64,000 bases of DNA, taken from Gari tellinella. Its lineage: Eukaryota; Mollusca; Bivalvia; Cardiida; Psammobiidae. The first letter of the stretch is position 1; the number at the start of each line of letters is the position of its first letter. Of this stretch, positions 36,646 to 46,551 are shown in pieces. The position numbers were made by a program, and so were the translations under genes. The stretch is taken from contig OV277870.1 in NCBI GenBank assembly GCA_922989275.2, positions 34,282,356-34,346,355 on the forward strand, read 5' to 3'. A model generated the notes under the pieces. The model was given only the letters and a program-made list of their open reading frames with translations, did no database searches and was not told the origin of the DNA.

Positions 36646-38697
36646 TAAGCCTAACCCTAACCACATCCATACAACAATAATCAATATTAACCCTAACCCT
36701 AACCACATCCATACAACAATAGTCAATATTAACCCTACAACAATAGTCAATATTAACCCTAACCCTAACCACATCCATACAACAATAGTCAATATTAACC
36801 CTAACCACATCCATACAACAATAGTCAATATTAACCCTAACCCTAGCCATCATCATACATCAATAAAGTCAACATTAACCCTAACCGTAACCCTAAGCAG
36901 CCCAATACACCACACCACCTCCATACATCAATAGTCAATAGTAACCCTTACCCTAACCACCAGCTTACACCAATAAAGTTAATACCGGTATTAACTTTAA
37001 CCCTAAATACCTCCATACACCAATAATGTCAAAATTAACCCTAACCCTAATCACCAATATACCTCACTTAAGTCTATATTAACCCTAATCCTAACCACCT
37101 CCATACATCAATAGTCAATAATAACCCTAACCACCTCAATACATCAATTGTCAATTTAACCCTAACCCAAACGACCCGTATACATCACTAAAGTCAATAT
37201 TATCCCGTACCCTAGCCACCACCGTGCATCACTTAAGTCAATATTAACCCTAACCGTAACCACCTCCATCTATCAATAGTCAATATTAACCCTAAACCTA
37301 ACCACCTCCATATATCAAGAGTCAATATTAACCCTAACCCTAACTACCTCCATACATCAATAGTCAATATTAACCTAACCCTAACAACCACCATACATTA
37401 CAAAAGTCAATATTATTCCGTACCCTAACCACCACCATGCATCACTTAAGTCATTTTAACCCTAACCCTAACCATCTCCATCGTCAATAGTCAATATTAA
37501 CCCTAACACTAGCTACCATTATACACCAATAAAGTCAATATTAACCCTAACTCTAAACACCTTCATACATCAATAGTCAATATTAACTTAACCCTAACAA
37601 CCAACAAACATCACTAAAGTCATTATTAGCCCGTACCCTAACCACCACCGTGCAACACTAAAGTCAATATTAACCCTAACCCTAACCACCTCCATACATC
37701 AATAGTCAATATTAACCTAACCCTAACAACCAACAAATATCACTAAAGTCATTATTAGCCCGTACCCTAACCACCACCGTGCAACACTAAAGTCAATATT
37801 AACCCTAACCCTAACCACCTCCATATATCAATAATGTCAATATTAACCCTAACCCTAGCCACCACCATACATCAATAAAGTTAATATTAACCCTAACCCT
37901 AGCGACCACCATACATTAATAAAATCAAATTAACCCTAACCCTAACATCCAGATATCAATTAAGTCAATATTAACCCTAACCCTATCCACCACCACACAT
38001 CAATTAATAAATAATTAAAATAAACCCTAACCCTAACACCTCCAAACATGACACATCAATAGTCAATATTAACCCTGACCGTAACAATCCCCATACATCA
38101 CTAAAGTCAATATTATTCCGTACCCTAACCACCACCATGCATCACTAAAAGTTTATACAACCCTAACCCTAACAAGCTTCATAGTCAATAGTCAATATAA
38201 ACCCTAACCCTAACAACCTCCATACATGACACATCAATAGTCAATATTAACCCTGACCATAACAACCACCATACATCACTAAAGTCAATATTAACCCGAA
38301 CCCTAACCACCATCATGCATCACTTAAGTAAATATTAACCCTAACCCTAACCACCTCCATCGTCAATAGTCAATATTAAGCCTAACACCAGCTACCACCA
38401 TACCAATAAAGTCAATATTAATTCCTTACCCTCACCACCTCCATACATCAATAGTCAAAATTAACCCTAACCCTAACCACCAGCATTCACCAATAAATCA
38501 ATATTAACCTTAACCCTACAACCACCATACATCACTTAAGTCAATATTAACCCTAATCCTTACCACCTCCATACATAAATAAAGTCAATATTAACCCTTA
38601 CCCTTACCATCTCTATATATCAGTAAAGTCAATATTAACCCTAACCCTAGCTACCACTATACATCACTCAAGACAATATTAACCCTAACCCTAAGGT
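36646..38697. repeat. Satellite of about 42-bp units with TTAGGG-type motif
   Basis: Unit is roughly GTCAATATTAACCCTAACCC plus TAACCACCTCCATACATCAATA. About 45 units over 2.05 kb; the telomere-like CCCTAA occurs once or twice per unit. Variants in the second half (ccaccgtgcatcac, ccatacaccaataaa) recur in blocks, showing higher-order duplication (for example 37590-37690 and 37705-37805). Confidence 0.92.
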
Positions 38698-38822
38698 GTC
38701 ACTACTCATTACAATGGCCTCTTCGGGGCGGTTCTAATAAGTAGTAACACCATAGGATTTGTGCTGAAATGATTGAGAACATGTTGGATTTGTTCCGTTT
38801 ACTCCCTCTTATCTGGAGCCCC
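38696..38822. repeat. Family G MITE, right part
   Basis: ggtgtcactactcattacaa ... ctcccttatctggagcccc (ctcttatctggagcc). Left half replaced by the satellite. Confidence 0.7.
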
Positions 38823-38974
38823 GGAGACTTACACGTACATTCATTAGTCAAGGAAAAGGAATTATGTTGAGAAAGGCATTTCAAGCTTCTTTTTTTTAAA
38901 ATAAAAAATCGGTCTTATGTCGATCAAAAGCTATACATAGCTTATGTTTTCAATGTTATTTGAAATGACACAAT

Positions 38975-39145
38975 GACTATAAAAACAAATCCAACATGTT
39001 CTCAATCATTTCAGCACAAATCCTATGGTGTTACTACTTATTAAAACCGCCTCGAAGAGGCCATTGTAATGAGTAATGATACCTTAGGGTTTATTCAGAA
39101 ATAGAGATTTGAGAGATTTTGAAATACTCCCCTTATCTGGAGATA
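38975..39145. mobile_element. Family G MITE, left end worn
   Basis: aacaaatccaacatgttctc, hairpin around cctcgaagagg, right end ctccccttatctggaga. Confidence 0.65.
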
Positions 39146-39749
39146 TGTACATGTATACGTATTTCAATATGAAACTTACATCCTTTACAAATTGTCTTTT
39201 TTATGCCAGGTTTACAGTTTCTTCAAATCCTGTTATACTGATCACCAGTGGTACATTGGTAAAAAGGAAAACTATTCAAATAAAAGCAAAATTGTGATAT
39301 TAGCATGCATATGGCACTAAACTATGATAGATGTAAAAACATCCTAGATAAACAATTGAATCTTAAGTCTTTTTTAAAACAAAAACAAACAAACAAACAA
39401 CATAATTCCATCGCGTGTTTTACTGCGACCTAAAACGGAGTGAATTATTAAACTATTTTTAAAACTTTGCTCCAAACATTTCACATATAATACAAATACA
39501 AATGTAGGGCAAAATAGACTGTCAAATAAGAATGTAAGAATCGTTCGGTAACCCAATTTTTGGAGCTTAGGACTTTTTGACAATTTTGAAAAGCGTTCTC
39601 CGCATAGGTTCGGCCAAGCTCATTAATATATAAAATTAATGTATATTTAAATGCATTTTAGCGTATACCCTTCCTTCCTAAACAATTTTTATTTGTTTAC
39701 ATTGGCATTGAACATATATTTACATGTTATGCCAAATCTTGTTTTCAAT
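39146..39749. other. Intergenic, nothing recognised
   Basis: AT-rich spacer with an AAAC run (39375-39400). Confidence 0.4.
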
Positions 39750-39760
39750 CCCTTTAAACC

Positions 39761-40011
39761 GCCTGCATAGCTCAGTGGTAGAGTGTCCGCTTGCAAATGC
39801 GGGAGGTTGCGGGTTCAATGCTCCGCCGAGTCAAACCAACTACTTAAAATGTAAGAAGTGGATTCCTTCCTTGGCGCTCAGGATTTCGGGTTAGCATAAC
39901 GACTGGTTCGTCGGTGTCAGGATAAAGTGCTCGGCCGGGTACAGTCCCTGGTGCACCTCATAAGTGCCCCATCTCATAATCATCAAAGGGAAGTAACAAT
40001 AAGAAGAAGAA
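39761..40011 (+). mobile_element. tRNA-derived SINE (V/Deu-type)
   Basis: Head GCCTGCATAGCTCAGTGGTA then GAG is a good A box and GGGTTCAATGCTC a B-box-like motif; the anticodon arm has an 8-base loop and the acceptor does not pair, so it is no tRNA. Body includes gactggttcgtcggtgtcag and gataaagtgctcggcc, like mollusc V-SINEs; tail aataagaagaagaa. Flanks CCCTTTAAAC (39750-39759) and CCCTTTGAAC (40012-40021) match 9/10 as a target duplication. Confidence 0.75.
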
Positions 40012-40110
40012 CCCTTTGAACTCTAGTCACGCATATACATGTATATTCGTATCAATAGTTGAACCGTGCTATGATAAAACATGAGACTGGCCTTATTCTA
40101 CACTGTTTGA
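40012..40110. repeat. Family B fragment
   Basis: ccctttgaactctagtcacg is the B terminus; a worn core arm (ctacactgtttgacaccc) follows. The SINE landed at this terminus. Confidence 0.5.
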
Positions 40111-40189
40111 CACCCACATGCACCTCAAGCATTTAGACACATTGTCTTGGATTAAAATGTTGATTGGGCTTTACAAAGTTGTAATCAGG

Positions 40190-40310
40190 ATTCAAACTAT
40201 TTGACACTCATTTCGAAATTGTGTGAGCCATATTCTAACTTTGAAACGACATAACAGACAGCTATATAGAAGCAGGCGACAATATAGCGGTGAAGGGATA
40301 AACACCTCAC
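40190..40310. repeat. Family C right part
   Basis: ggattcaaactatttgacac, aggcgacaatatagcggtga then aggg. Confidence 0.5.
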
Positions 40311-40388
40311 GATAAATTTGACGGTGAAATGGTTAAAGGGCGACACTGAGATGTGCCAAGAAAGAATATACTGCAGTTGTAAAAACAC

Positions 40389-40491
40389 TCAAGCAGAATG
40401 TGCCTTAAGGCACATTCTGCTTTACTTTCAACCTGCTTTAAGTGGTCACTTGTATTTAATGTCATAAACGGGTTATTTGGTAAAGGGTTAA
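40389..40491. repeat. Family A right part
   Basis: ctcaagcagaatgtgcctta ... tttcaacctgctttaagtgg, end tttggtaaagggTTAA. Confidence 0.7.
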
Positions 40492-40668
40492 GAAGGTCGT
40501 AAGAACGGAGTTATGTCAGAAGTAGGTCAAGGTCAATAACTGATCAAGTGGATTAGCTTTGCGTCGTCTTGACAAAGTAATTTTCTATAGTCAATAGGTA
40601 CTTCATATCAACATGCATTTTCTATTTGTGTATGGCCACTTAGAGGTCTGAACACTTGGTAATCCACA
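40492..40668. other. Intergenic, nothing recognised
   Basis: Short unclassified spacer. Confidence 0.4.
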
Positions 40669-40843
40669 CAACTATACGACGCGTTTATATACGCCCCTTT
40701 GCAGTGTTCCTGTGAATATTACACTTGTGGCATGCAAACAGTGTCGACATGGATCCGATGACTCAGTAACATATGGGGCCTCTGATCACTACTAAGCGAA
40801 TGATCACTAAAACATCTTCAAATGGACTATTCCAGTTTCCAAA
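40669..40843. repeat. Worn family B element
   Basis: cctgtgaatattacacttgt, catgcaaacagtgtcgacat, and arm tcaaatggactattccagtt directly before a D element. Confidence 0.5.
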
Positions 40844-40845
40844 TA

Positions 40846-41428
40846 CAGCGCTCCCTCTCTACAACGACATCAAAAGGGGTCCAAAAAGTATGTGCGTTGT
40901 TCGTAGGGAGTCGTTTTAGGGAGGGAAATTGGTTAACATTTGCAAACAGCTTGGATCCAGATTCAAGCTGATCTGGATTCGAGCTGTTTGTCACTCGTCA
41001 TTAATGATTAAGCTTTTTTCTGTCAAAATGTCCAATATGTAACTTTGAGAAATCCAACAGACGACAGCTGTAATATAAGCAGACGATATTACAGCAATAA
41101 AAGCGTCAGACATGATTGTCTTGTTTAGGGAACTGCGGCAAGGATTGTTGTAAGGAGAGAGTCGTTGTTTGGAGGGCCGTTGTAGGGAGGTAGTCGTTGT
41201 TTGGAGGGCCGTTGTAGGGAGGGAGTCGTTGTTTGGAGGGCCGTTGTAGGGAGGGAGTCGTTGTTTGGAGGGCCGTTGTAGGGAGGGGGTCGTTGTTTGG
41301 AGAGCCGTTGTAAGGAGAGAGTCGTTGTTTGGAGGGCCGTTGTAGGGAGGGAGTCGTTGTTTGGAGAGCCGTTGTAAGGAGAGAGTCGTTGTCGTTGTTT
41401 GGAGAGCCGTTGTAGGGAGGGAGAACTG
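40846..41428. mobile_element. Family D MITE expanded by an internal VNTR (583 bp)
   Basis: TA/CAGCGCTCCCTCTCTACAA ... tgtagggagggagaACTG/TA. Core 2 is reduced to gcaaacagcttggatccagattcaagctgatctggattcgagctgtttg (read in pieces). The right terminus carries the VNTR listed separately. Confidence 0.85.
41161..41420. repeat. VNTR, 8 copies of a 32-bp unit
   Basis: Unit GTCGTTGTTTGGAGGGCCGT then TGTAGGGAGGGA starts at 41161, 41193, 41225, 41257, 41289, 41321, 41353 and 41385. It is the D terminal repeat itself, multiplied in place; units alternate ggagggcc/ggagagcc. Confidence 0.92.
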
Positions 41429-41443
41429 TAAGTCTTATCCATT

Positions 41444-42529
41444 TAAGGTACTTCGCATATGCGCGTAGTTTCCGTACGATTGTTATGAAAATTGTCATGA
41501 AGAATGATAATAGCCTAAGAAACAATGTGTGTAAATATAGGCAAACTTTATCGTGTGGTTTGTCTTTAGGTCTTTTTTCTGAAAAAAACCTAGAATTTTG
41601 ATGATTTTATTTTTCTTAAAAATGAATAAAGCTTATGACTATAATTCTCGCCCAATAAGTAGTCCACACCATTAATTACAAGAAAAGATAAAAACATTTT
41701 GAATAAAGGTGTTCAGAAAGATGTTATCAGCTATTTAAATTTTGCAAAATGCTAAAAAATTGAATTACAAAAAACTGACTCATTCAATGTATATTTGTTT
41801 TCATTTTATTCAAATATATGGTTGATGAACTAGTCAGTCTGAAAAAATTAGAAAATATTACAGTCAGGATTTGTTGTAATAACATATTTTCTTATTAAAA
41901 TGTGGGATATTTGTTGTTTAGATACAGTTACCTACCTTAGAATTAAAACTTTGTCATTAAAATGCATTATTATTTATTCATGGACTTGCATACAAGGTTT
42001 ATTATATTGTTTGAACATAATTATAATGGGCAATATCGATCTTGAAAAGGTTAGCGTATTGATAAGCTTCAAGGTGTGGCTTTATAGTTCGATCAAATTG
42101 TTTACATGTACATATAATGTATACCGATTTAATTGACTTGTAAGTCATTAAACTAAAACGTACAGGTAAGTGGACATATACTTGGACCGTAAACATCACT
42201 AGTATTAATCAACGAAGACTAAACATAACATGTTTCTTGATTACTGCGTTATGGATTGACAAGTCAATAAATCGGACACTAAAAAAAATATTTGGATCGG
42301 ATGGGTCTCGAACCTATGACCTTTGGATTGCTAGTCAACCACTATAGTCAACCAGTCAACCACTATACTCAACCACTATACTAACTGCGCTATGAAGGAT
42401 TATACTAAATTATATCAACATTTCCTTTATATAAATGTTCTAGTATAAACACGTACGAAAAAAGTCTGTGTCGTCCAGACGCATATCCGCTCGCCCGCAA
42501 GACCGACTTCCGGTAGCGAAAGGCCTTAA
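41444..42529. mobile_element. TTAA-flanked element, 1.09 kb, copy 1
   Basis: Termini TTAAGGTACTTCGCA and, inverted, TTAAGGCCTTTCGCT-type (gcgaaaggccTTAA); matches copy 2 at 45473 over its whole length. Non-coding. Contains a minus-strand tRNA-like segment at about 42303-42398 with small internal duplications (caaccactata). Confidence 0.75.
42303..42398 (-). repeat. tRNA-like segment with duplicated D-arm region
   Basis: Minus strand CATAGCGCAGTTAGTATAGT ... ATAGGTTCGAGACCC, with A- and B-box-like motifs. tatagtggttga-type repeats lengthen it, so it cannot be a working tRNA. Confidence 0.5.
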
Positions 42530-42548
42530 TTAAACTCTTACCATGCTA

Positions 42549-42794
42549 CAGTGGAGAATCTGTTATTCTTTCCCGTTTAAACGCAAACGTACGCAAACGC
42601 AAAGCGATAAAACGTAGAAAAGAACAACTTTTGGACAATTCTGATATTTCATGTTTATCTTGGTGGCAAACAGTTTGGAGCCTGATCAGACGCCGGGTTA
42701 CCCGGCGTCTGATCTGGCTCCAAACTGTTTGCACTGCAAATAATAGTTTTAGCGTAAACGCGTTTATTGGGAAAGAATAACAGATTCTCCACTG
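42549..42794. mobile_element. Family E MITE, complete (246 bp)
   Basis: TA/CAGTGGAGAATCTGTTATTC ... gaataacagattctccACTG/TA, long terminal inverted repeats of about 28 bp; core 2 gcaaacagtttggagcctga with gacgccgggttacccggcgtc turn. Opposite orientation to the copy at 44290. Confidence 0.9.
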
Positions 42795-42799
42795 TAGTA

Positions 42800-43003
42800 A
42801 TGGATATATCCAACAGTGATTACCTTGGATACAGTTTGTATCCTGATGAGACGCCGCGTAACGCGGCGTCTCATCAGGATACAAACTGTTTGACACTCTG
42901 ACTAGGCTATTTTTTAAAGAAATTTTGAAAATTCTATTTTTAGAACAGAAGCAGACGACAATTATTGCAGACGAAAAAATTACCCAGCATGCAAAAGAGT
43001 TAA
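42800..43003. mobile_element. Family C MITE, left end worn
   Basis: Core arms gatacagtttgtatcctgat and atcaggatacaaactgtttg are exact complements with a private GTATCC; right end AGCATGCAAAAGAGTTAA. Confidence 0.75.
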
Positions 43004-43079
43004 GCAATTTGCTGTAGGCCAGGACATTGCATTGTCGTCAATCAAATCCTATGCGACTTAACTGGGGAAATAAGACATG

Positions 43080-43160
43080 CGTGCCAGACAGTTTGGATCC
43101 TGGTCAGAATACGAGTTACTCGGCATTTGAATAGGCTCCAAACTTGTTTCGAAATACCAG
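43080..43160. repeat. Core 2 remnant
   Basis: cagacagtttggatcctggt ... ggctccaaacttgtttcg. Confidence 0.45.
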
Positions 43161-43489
43161 AACACCCTTGGGCTAGGCTATGGAGTGGTTTTATGCGTTA
43201 CCGTTCATCACCATAGAAACAGTGACACAAATATTACATGTATGCATTTGAAATTCTTTATAAAAATAGATATGCCTCTGTTAGGTTACAATCAAAATAA
43301 GTCACATTGTCGGTATTTAAGACAGGCGACAGCTTACTGCAGGATTTATCAATTGGTTGCCATGGCAACCACAATTTCAATTGGATTACCTAAATTTGAA
43401 GAAATCTGAGAGATTAAGGTTATATACACAGCCCCTCCATTAAGCAGTAACCTGGCTTTAAACCTTCAATGATCAAATTATTCAGAAGT
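43161..43489. other. Intergenic, nothing firm
   Basis: A worn core-1 arm (taagacaggcgacagcttac) near 43318; otherwise unclassified. Confidence 0.35.
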
Positions 43490-43703
43490 TTTTTTTACCC
43501 CTTCACCGCTTTATTGTCGTCTGCTTCGGCATTGTTGTCTTCATGACACGTTTCAAAGTTAGATTTAATGTTATACGACATAATAAATATCGATAAGAGT
43601 TTCAAAAAGTTTGGGTCCTGATCAGACGCTGCGTTATGCGGCGTCTGATCAGGACCCAAACTGTTTTCAAACGCACTTTAAGGCGTCATTGAGAGTAAAA
43701 GGG
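43490..43703. mobile_element. Family C MITE
   Basis: ccccttcaccgctttattgt start, core 2 aagtttgggtcctgatcaga with matching gacccaaact in the other arm, end agagtaaaaggg. Confidence 0.7.
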
Positions 43704-43970
43704 TTGATATTTTCTCAATTGATGATCGCTCAAGATATTATTTCGAACCGTATATCACAAACTGGATATCAAATGTTATGAAATATTAGCGACTCTGTAA
43801 TTGTGTAAATTATTATCATGAATGACATACTTTCTAAAACGCTATTTGCAGTGAGTAGAGTGGAAAGTAGGTTTTTCTTTTCTTCACATTTTCAAAATAT
43901 GCGTTTATGCTATGCTATGATTTCCATTGCAAACAGTTTGGAGTAATCCAGCGTCTGATCGCTCACTGTC
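43704..43970. repeat. Spacer and family E left part
   Basis: From about 43855: gagtggaaagtaggtttttc, atttccattgcaaacagttt then ggagtaatccagcgtctgat; the rest lost. Confidence 0.4.
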
Positions 43971-44059
43971 TGCTTCAAGGGTGTTTTAAACCCAATCAAA
44001 CACCAAATTTAAACTGGTCAGAAATTTGTCCAGAATGACTATGAAATGGGAAACTTTGT

Positions 44060-44285
44060 TTAACCCATTAACCCCTGAAACTTAGAATGGATTATTTCTG
44101 TTTCCAATTATGTCTAGTCCAAGTTTTTCATATTAAGGGTTGATTTTAACAATACATTGTACGTGAATATTGTAAATTGACAAACAGCGAAGACCCTGAT
44201 CAGGATCTCCATTGATTGCATATGACAGTGTACCCTTCACAGGTACACTGTTTGTACAAGACGAATATATACTCGTCGCTTGGGA
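44060..44285. repeat. Family B element, core shortened
   Basis: TTAACCCATTAACCCCTGAA start, acaaacagcgaagaccctga, cttcacaggtacactgtttg; right end worn. Abuts family E. Confidence 0.65.
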
Positions 44286-44289
44286 TATA

Positions 44290-44535
44290 CAGTGGAGAAT
44301 CTGTTATTCTTTCCCATTAAACGCGTTTACGCTAAAACTATTATTTGCAGTGCAAACAGTTTGGAGCCAGATCAGACGCCGGGTAACCCGGCGTCTGATC
44401 AGGCTCCAAACTGTTTGCCACCAAGATAAAGATGAATTATCAGAATTGTCAAAAAGTTGTATTTTTCTACGTTTTAGTGTTTTGCGTTTGCGTACGTTTG
44501 CGTTTAAACGGGAAAGAATAACAGATTCTCCACTG
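44290..44535. mobile_element. Family E MITE, complete (246 bp)
   Basis: TA/CAGTGGAGAATCTGTTATTC ... cagattctccACTG/TA. Very close to the copy at 60995 in the same orientation and to 42549 in the opposite one. Confidence 0.9.
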
Positions 44536-44579
44536 TATGGGTTAAATCATAACTATCTCTTCAGACATAAGAGTCACTT

Positions 44580-44760
44580 TGACTGCCTCTCAACGTCATC
44601 AATTTTAAACAATTGCCGTCTGCTTCTATTTGTCAAATTTAAATTTTAGCATTTTGACTTGAAATATTGATATGGGCGTCAAACAGTTTGGATCCTGATC
44701 AGACGCCGCGTAACGCGGCGTCTGATCAGGATCCAAACTGTTTGCAAATAACCATGGTAA
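44580..44760. repeat. Family C element with a perfect 65-bp core palindrome
   Basis: 44680-44744 reads caaacagtttggatcctgat ... gacgccgcgtaacgcggcgtc ... and back with no mismatch outside the turn, while the shell around it is worn. Confidence 0.8.
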
Positions 44761-44834
44761 ATGATAAAAGCAAGTTCAGTCAAAATCTCCTTTGATTTTT
44801 TTCCATTATGCTGTCACAATTTGTTAAATAAAGC

Positions 44835-44928
44835 AACGTTTGTTGTTTTGTTGTTGTTGTTTTTTGTTGTTTTTTTGTATGTGGGGGTTGGTTTTTTGGG
44901 TGTTTTCTTTTGTTTTGTTTTTTGGGGT

Positions 44929-44976
<48 letters not shown>

Positions 44977-44995
44977 GGGGGAGGGTTCAGACAGA
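44835..44995 (+). repeat. G/T-rich tract with 35 consecutive G
   Basis: T-rich with G runs from 44835, then T10 and G35 (44941-44975), then agggggaggg. Extreme homopolymer; length may be affected by sequencing error. Confidence 0.9.
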
Positions 44996-45211
44996 ATATT
45001 TGAAATGCAGGGTTAGTTTAATGCAAAAAATTCCTTTATACGTGGACAATGATTATGTGATAGCTATAAATAGACGAACGAGTTTTGTGTATTGGAAAAG
45101 TTAGAATGACGTGAATACGATATCGTATAGTCAGGTAAAATTCGATAATTGCTTTCCCAAAACTTTGTGTGTAACTAAGTAAATATTAGCAGAACTATAT
45201 TTCAGTGTTCC
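44996..45211. other. Intergenic, nothing recognised
   Basis: Short AT-rich spacer. Confidence 0.4.
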
Positions 45212-45472
45212 ATTAACCTTTCACTGGCGTCGTCTGCTTGAAAATGTGTTTATAATGGTTTCTCTGTGTTTGTCTCTTTCAATTTTAGATTTTAGGCATA
45301 TCGCAATTTTACTGATATGTTATTCTTTTTCAATAAACGCATTTACGCTAAAATTATTATTCCATTGCAAACGGGTTCGAGCCATATCAGACCTGTTTGC
45401 CATTCAGATTAAAAGTATAGTTAGAAACTTCTTAAAGTAAATTTCCCCAGTTTTTGAATTGCGTTTGCGTTT
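45212..45472. repeat. Family C left fragment then truncated family E
   Basis: ATTAACCTTTCACTGGCGTC and gtctgcttgaaaatg (C), then tgttattctttttcaataaa ... tgcaaacgggttcgagcc ... attgcgtttgcgttt (E) cut off at TTAA by the next element. Confidence 0.6.
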
Positions 45473-46515
45473 TAAGGTACTTCGCAGGTGCGCTTAGTTT
45501 CCGTACAAGGTGTTATGTAACGTTTCATAAATAATGATAATAGCCAAAGAAACAATGTGTGAAAATATTAGCAAAATTTATCGGGTGGTTTGTCTTTAAG
45601 GTCTCTTTTTCTGACAAAAACCTGGAATTTTGATTATTTTATTTTTCTCAAAAATAAATAAAGCTAATGAATATAAATCTCGCCCAATAAGTAGTCCACA
45701 ACATTCATTACAAGAAAAGCTGAAAACATTTTGAATAAAGGTGTTCAGAAAGATGTTATCAGCTATCTAAATTTTGCAAAATGCTAAAAAATTGAATTAC
45801 AAAAAACTGAATAATTCAATGTATACTAGTTTTCATTTTATTCAAATATATGGTTGATGAAGTAGTTGGTCAGAAAAAATTAGAAAATATTACAGTCATG
45901 ATATGTTGTTATAACAGATTTTCTTATTAAAATGGGGGCAATTTGAAGTTGAGATACAGTTACTTACCTTAAAATTAAAACTCATTAAAATGCATTATTA
46001 TTTATTCATTGACTTGCATACAATGTTAATTATATTGTTTAAACATAATTATAATGGGCAATACCGATCTTGAAAAAGCTGACGTATTGATAAGCTTCAA
46101 TGTGTAGCTTTATAGTTCGATCAAAACGTATACATGTATACCGATTTTATTGACTTGTAAGTCATTAAACTAAAACGTACATGTAAGTGGACATATAATT
46201 GGACCGTATATAACATCACCAATACTAATCAACTAAGACTAAACATAACATGTCCCTTGATCACTGCGTTATGGATTGACAAGTCAATAAATCTGACACT
46301 TAAAAAAATATTTGGATCGGTTGGGTCTCGAACCTATGACCTTTGAATTGTTAGTCAATCGCTCTGCTGATTGCGCTATGAAGGATTATACTAAATCGTA
46401 TCAACATTTCCTTTATATAAATTTTCTAGTATAAGCACGTACGGAAAAAGTCTATGTCGTCAAGACGCATATCCGCTAGCCCGCAAGACCGACTTCCGTA
46501 TGCGAAAGGCCTTAA
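45473..46515. mobile_element. TTAA-flanked element, 1.04 kb, copy 2
   Basis: TTAAGGTACTTCGCAGGTGC ... tatgcgaaaggccTTAA; 12 of 15 terminal positions are inverted repeats. Inserted at the TTAA of a family E right arm (gcgttTTAAac). Confidence 0.75.
46308..46385 (-). repeat. tRNA-like segment
   Basis: Minus strand CATAGCGCAATCAGCAGAGC ... CATAGGTTCGAGACCC. Shorter and more tRNA-like than the copy at 42303; the anticodon arm pairs poorly. Confidence 0.5.
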
Positions 46516-46551
46516 GACTAAACATGTACATTTGTATTTAGGCTGTTTATT

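Noticed and set aside
36623..36856. Repetitive open frames in the 36.6-36.9 kb region
   Set aside because: Translation of the telomere-motif satellite; unit-length periodicity only.
39761..39834. tRNA-Ala(TGC)- or tRNA-Cys-like gene
   Set aside because: Good A box, but the anticodon loop would have 8 bases, the T arm is irregular and the acceptor stem does not pair; the sequence continues into a SINE body and an AAG tail.
41106..41525. Open frames of 139 and 105 residues with repeated SLQRPSKQRL-like motifs
   Set aside because: Translation of the 32-bp VNTR inside the D element in two frames; a by-product of the repeat.
42546..44649. Similar 145-153 residue open frames over 42546-43007 (-), 44212-44649 (+) and 60944-61213 (+)
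   Set aside because: They recur because family E copies recur; the frame runs straight through the terminal repeats and the palindromic core, and the translated core is its own reverse complement. No splice or start context. Not genes.
46308..46385. Functional tRNA gene on the minus strand
   Set aside because: Anticodon and T stems pair poorly and it is embedded in a repeated 1-kb element; the other copy is disrupted by duplications.
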